A DNA stretch of 6,175 nt from Chloroflexota bacterium (lineage in GTDB: Bacteria > Chloroflexota > UBA5177 > JANWHV01): contig JAQBPC010000582.1 of assembly GCA_028287725.1 (NCBI GenBank), positions 1 to 6,175 of the forward strand, in the 5' to 3' direction. The position numbers and the translations under genes are program-made. Position 1 is the first letter of the stretch, and each line of letters opens with the position of its first letter. The notes under the pieces were generated by a model. It was not told the DNA's origin. It did no database searches and saw nothing but the letters and a program-made list of their open reading frames with translations. Positions 4,038-6,175 of this stretch are shown here, in pieces.

Positions 4038-6175
4038 ATGCGGAACCGAACAGTACAGTCGGCGCTACGCGGCATCCCAGTTCTTGCACTCCTAGTCGCG
4101 GGCTCGGTGACCAGTATGTCTCAGCATGTTCGGGCCGCCGGCACCGCCAGCGTCAGCGTGAATGCCGGAAGCGCGCTAGCCAATATCCCATCCACAGCGT
4201 TTGGCCTAAATACGGCCGTATGGGATGCAAACTTACTAGATGGCACGCTGCCGGGACTGTTGAGCCAGGCCGGCGTCAGCGCACTCCGGTTCCCCGGTGG
4301 CTCGACCTCGGATACCTATCACTGGCAGACCAACTCAATCACGCCTGGTCAGGGTGGCTACGCGAACCCCAATAACACCTTTGATGCGTTCATGGGCGTG
4401 GCGCGGAAGGTGGGCGTACCGCCGATTATTACCGTGAACTACGGATCGAACGCGGCAGGGAACGGCGGTGGCGATCCGGCCGAGGCAGCCGCGTGGGTCC
4501 GCTATGCCAACGTTACCAAAGGCTACGGGATCAAATACTGGGAAGTTGGGAACGAAATCTACGGGAACGGCAGCTATGGGGCGTCCTGGGAGACCGACCT
4601 GCACAGTAGCAAAGGCCCCGCCGCCTATGCCAACAACTTGGTCGCCTTTTCCCAAGCGATGAAGGCCGCGGACCCCACCATTCATGTCGGCGCCGTGCTA
4701 ACCGCCCCGGGTAACTGGCCGGATGGCCAATCGCCGGACTGGAATAGCACAGTGCTCACCACCGCATGCTCGGCCATAGATTTCGTCAGCGTCCATTGGT
4801 ACCCTCAGGGTCCGGGCAGCGAGTCCGACGCGGGCCTCCTGGGTAGCACCAGTCAGGTGCCAGGCATGGTGTCCGGCGTCCGTGCAAAGCTCAATCAATA
4901 TTGCGGCGCCCGCGCCGGCCAGATCGAGATCCTGACCACCGAGACGAATTCCGTCTCCTACAACCCGGGGAAGCAGACCGTGAGCCTGGTCAATGCACTC
5001 TTCTTGGCTGACAACTATGCAAGTTGGCTGGAGCGCGGTGTTGCCAGCGTCGATTGGTGGGACGTGCATAACGCCATCGAGACCGGGAATAACAACAGCG
5101 CCTCGCTCTATGGATCAGTTAACTACGGGGACTATGGTCTACTGGCCAACGGTACTTCGTCCGGTGGTATCAGTGAGCCGGCGCCAGAGACGCCATTTCC
5201 GCCGTACTACGGACTTCAGATGCTCAGCCATCTAGGGAAGGCCGGCGATCAGTTCATCAGCGCCACCTCCAACCAGACCCTGGTCGCCGCACATGCCGTC
5301 AAGCAGGCCAACGGCAACCTGGCATTGCTGTTAGTCAACAAAGACCCCAGCAGCTCCTACGCCGTGCAGGTTTCCCTGGCCGGGTATACGACGAACGGAA
5401 CTGCAGTGGTCTACAACTACGGGCAAGGCAGCAGCGCCATCAGCAGCAATTCGGGAAGCGGCTACGCGAACAGCTTTGTCCAGACCATCGCACCATACTC
5501 GCTCACTACCATCGTGCTGCACCCCAGCGTCCAAGGTACCGCCACTCCGACCCTCCCTGCCCCCACCGCGACAGCCAGCCGTACGGCCACATCGTCGCCA
5601 TCCCCTGCATCCTCGCGCACCGCTACACCATCGCCAACCTCCACAGTTTCCCGAACTTCCACTCCGTCGCCAAGCGCATCCTCCTCCCGCACCGCCACTC
5701 CGCCGCCGACCTCTACGCGCACTGCCACACCTTCAGCGTCCGCCACACCAGCGCCAAGCTCTACACCAAATACGGCGCCCGTTTTTTCGCAGGTGACCAC
5801 TGTCTCGCCGGCAACCATAGCCGCCAACGACGCCACGACGGTACATACGACGGTGACGAATACGGGCGGCGCCTTGAACAACGGGATTGTGGACCTCGAG
5901 GTCTACAACAGTAGCGGCGCGAAAGTAGGCCAGCAGTTTTTCAGCGGCCAGAATCTGGCGCACGGCGCCTCGGCATCGTACAGCTACACCTGGACCGCGC
6001 CTTCTACGGCAGGCACGTACACCGTGGCCATTGGCGTCTTCGGGCCGAATTGGAATCCCAATTATTACTGGAACTCCAACGCCGCGACGATTACGGTAAA
6101 TGCCGCCGCACCCCTGAACATCAGCCAGAGCACGACAGTGTCACCATCAGTCCTGCAGCACGGGTCGCCGACGAC
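4038..6175 (+). CDS. Secreted modular GH51-like glycosidase, probable alpha-L-arabinofuranosidase (3' end outside window)
   Basis: The frame is open from ATG 4038 to the window end (712 complete codons). A Sec signal peptide has basic residues R2, R4 and R11, a hydrophobic core at 13-25 and probable cleavage near VRA-A (33/34). Residues about 36-410 look like a (beta/alpha)8 barrel of clan GH-A. They show RFPGGS (84-89) followed by YHW, the acid/base candidate E173 in YWEVGNE, HWYP (253-256) and the nucleophile candidate E302 in TTETNS. The 129-residue gap between the two glutamates is close to that of GH51 arabinofuranosidases, as are the RFPGG...YHW and KYWEVGNE signatures. Residues 415-495 form a beta domain typical of the end of such enzymes. 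A Thr/Ser/Pro linker (500-581) joins it to an Ig-like, CARDB-like beta domain (583-687), and a second copy starts at about 693. The enzyme likely removes arabinose side chains from plant polysaccharide outside the cell. GH39, GH30 or GH79 relatives are less likely alternatives; substrate is inferred. Confidence 0.85.
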   Translation, partial: MRNRTVQSALRGIPVLALLVAGSVTSMSQHVRAAGTASVSVNAGSALANIPSTAFGLNTAVWDANLLDGTLPGLLSQAGVSALRFPGGSTSDTYHWQTNSITPGQGGYANPNNTFDAFMGVARKVGVPPIITVNYGSNAAGNGGGDPAEAAAWVRYANVTKGYGIKYWEVGNEIYGNGSYGASWETDLHSSKGPAAYANNLVAFSQAMKAADPTIHVGAVLTAPGNWPDGQSPDWNSTVLTTACSAIDFVSVHWYPQGPGSESDAGLLGSTSQVPGMVSGVRAKLNQYCGARAGQIEILTTETNSVSYNPGKQTVSLVNALFLADNYASWLERGVASVDWWDVHNAIETGNNNSASLYGSVNYGDYGLLANGTSSGGISEPAPETPFPPYYGLQMLSHLGKAGDQFISATSNQTLVAAHAVKQANGNLALLLVNKDPSSSYAVQVSLAGYTTNGTAVVYNYGQGSSAISSNSGSGYANSFVQTIAPYSLTTIVLHPSVQGTATPTLPAPTATASRTATSSPSPASSRTATPSPTSTVSRTSTPSPSASSSRTATPPPTSTRTATPSASATPAPSSTPNTAPVFSQVTTVSPATIAANDATTVHTTVTNTGGALNNGIVDLEVYNSSGAKVGQQFFSGQNLAHGASASYSYTWTAPSTAGTYTVAIGVFGPNWNPNYYWNSNAATITVNAAAPLNISQSTTVSPSVLQHGSPT
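5535..5780 (+). repeat. Degenerate repeat coding for a Thr/Ser/Pro interdomain linker
   Basis: This stretch encodes residues 500-581 of the glycosidase, made almost only of Thr, Ser, Pro and Ala with scattered Arg. The unit SRTAT-P-S-P or a close variant (SRTST, TRTAT) recurs five times at roughly 9-13 residue spacing. Codon use varies between copies, so the repeat is clearer in protein than in DNA. Such linkers separate catalytic and binding modules of secreted enzymes and are often glycosylated; this style is common in Chloroflexota. Confidence 0.85.

Noticed and set aside
3872..4375. Plus-strand open frame of 167 residues
   Set aside because: It runs in another frame into the glycosidase gene, which has a signal peptide, ribosome site and catalytic motifs; composition looks like an Arg/Cys-rich shadow.
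5462..5881. Minus-strand open frame with Val/Gly/Asp-rich repeats (139 residues)
   Set aside because: Its repeats are the reverse complement of the Thr/Ser/Pro linker repeats of the glycosidase; a mirror of a real repeat, not a gene.

Overview
The window reads entirely on the + strand. It holds three complete genes and two that run off the edges. The organism is most likely a free-living bacterium, and I lean to Chloroflexota. The reasons are the long Thr/Ser/Pro linker built from SRTATPSP-type units in a secreted glycosidase, the purine-rich Shine-Dalgarno sites and a GC content that is mixed but mostly moderate to high. This placement is an inference from style; there is no marker gene here.

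Layout: (1) 1-276 is the 3' end of an unrecognised, AT-richer gene. (2) 313-1449 follows after 36 bp with a perfect AAGGAGG site and encodes a polytopic membrane protein with a complete CxxCxxCxxxC 4Fe-4S motif and NapH/NosR-like Cys-Pro motifs, so it is probably a membrane electron carrier. (3) 1450-1880 is a 431-bp non-coding stretch. It has a good sigma70-type promoter with a perfect 12-bp palindrome between -35 and -10, then a leader of about 300 nt with several hairpins, including a strong one at 1611-1648 and a possible pseudoknot or alternative pairing. (4) 1881-2645 and 2648-3772 form a response regulator/histidine kinase pair with a 2-bp gap, clearly co-translated. The kinase has no membrane segment, and all four of its cysteines lie in its first 68 residues. 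(5) 3773-4037 is an intergenic stretch with no convincing signal. (6) 4038 to the end is a secreted, modular GH51-like (clan GH-A) glycosidase, probably an alpha-L-arabinofuranosidase. It has a Thr/Ser/Pro linker and the start of a tandem array of C-terminal beta domains; the gene is cut by the window edge.

How they may work together: the Fe-S membrane protein and its partial upstream neighbour look like one operon. The two-component pair has its own promoter and is presumably cytosolic and possibly redox- or metal-responsive. The glycosidase is an extracellular plant-polysaccharide enzyme, and no shared operator links it to the regulators. The most interesting region is the non-coding leader in front of the response regulator, together with the cysteine-bearing soluble sensor kinase next to an Fe-S membrane protein.
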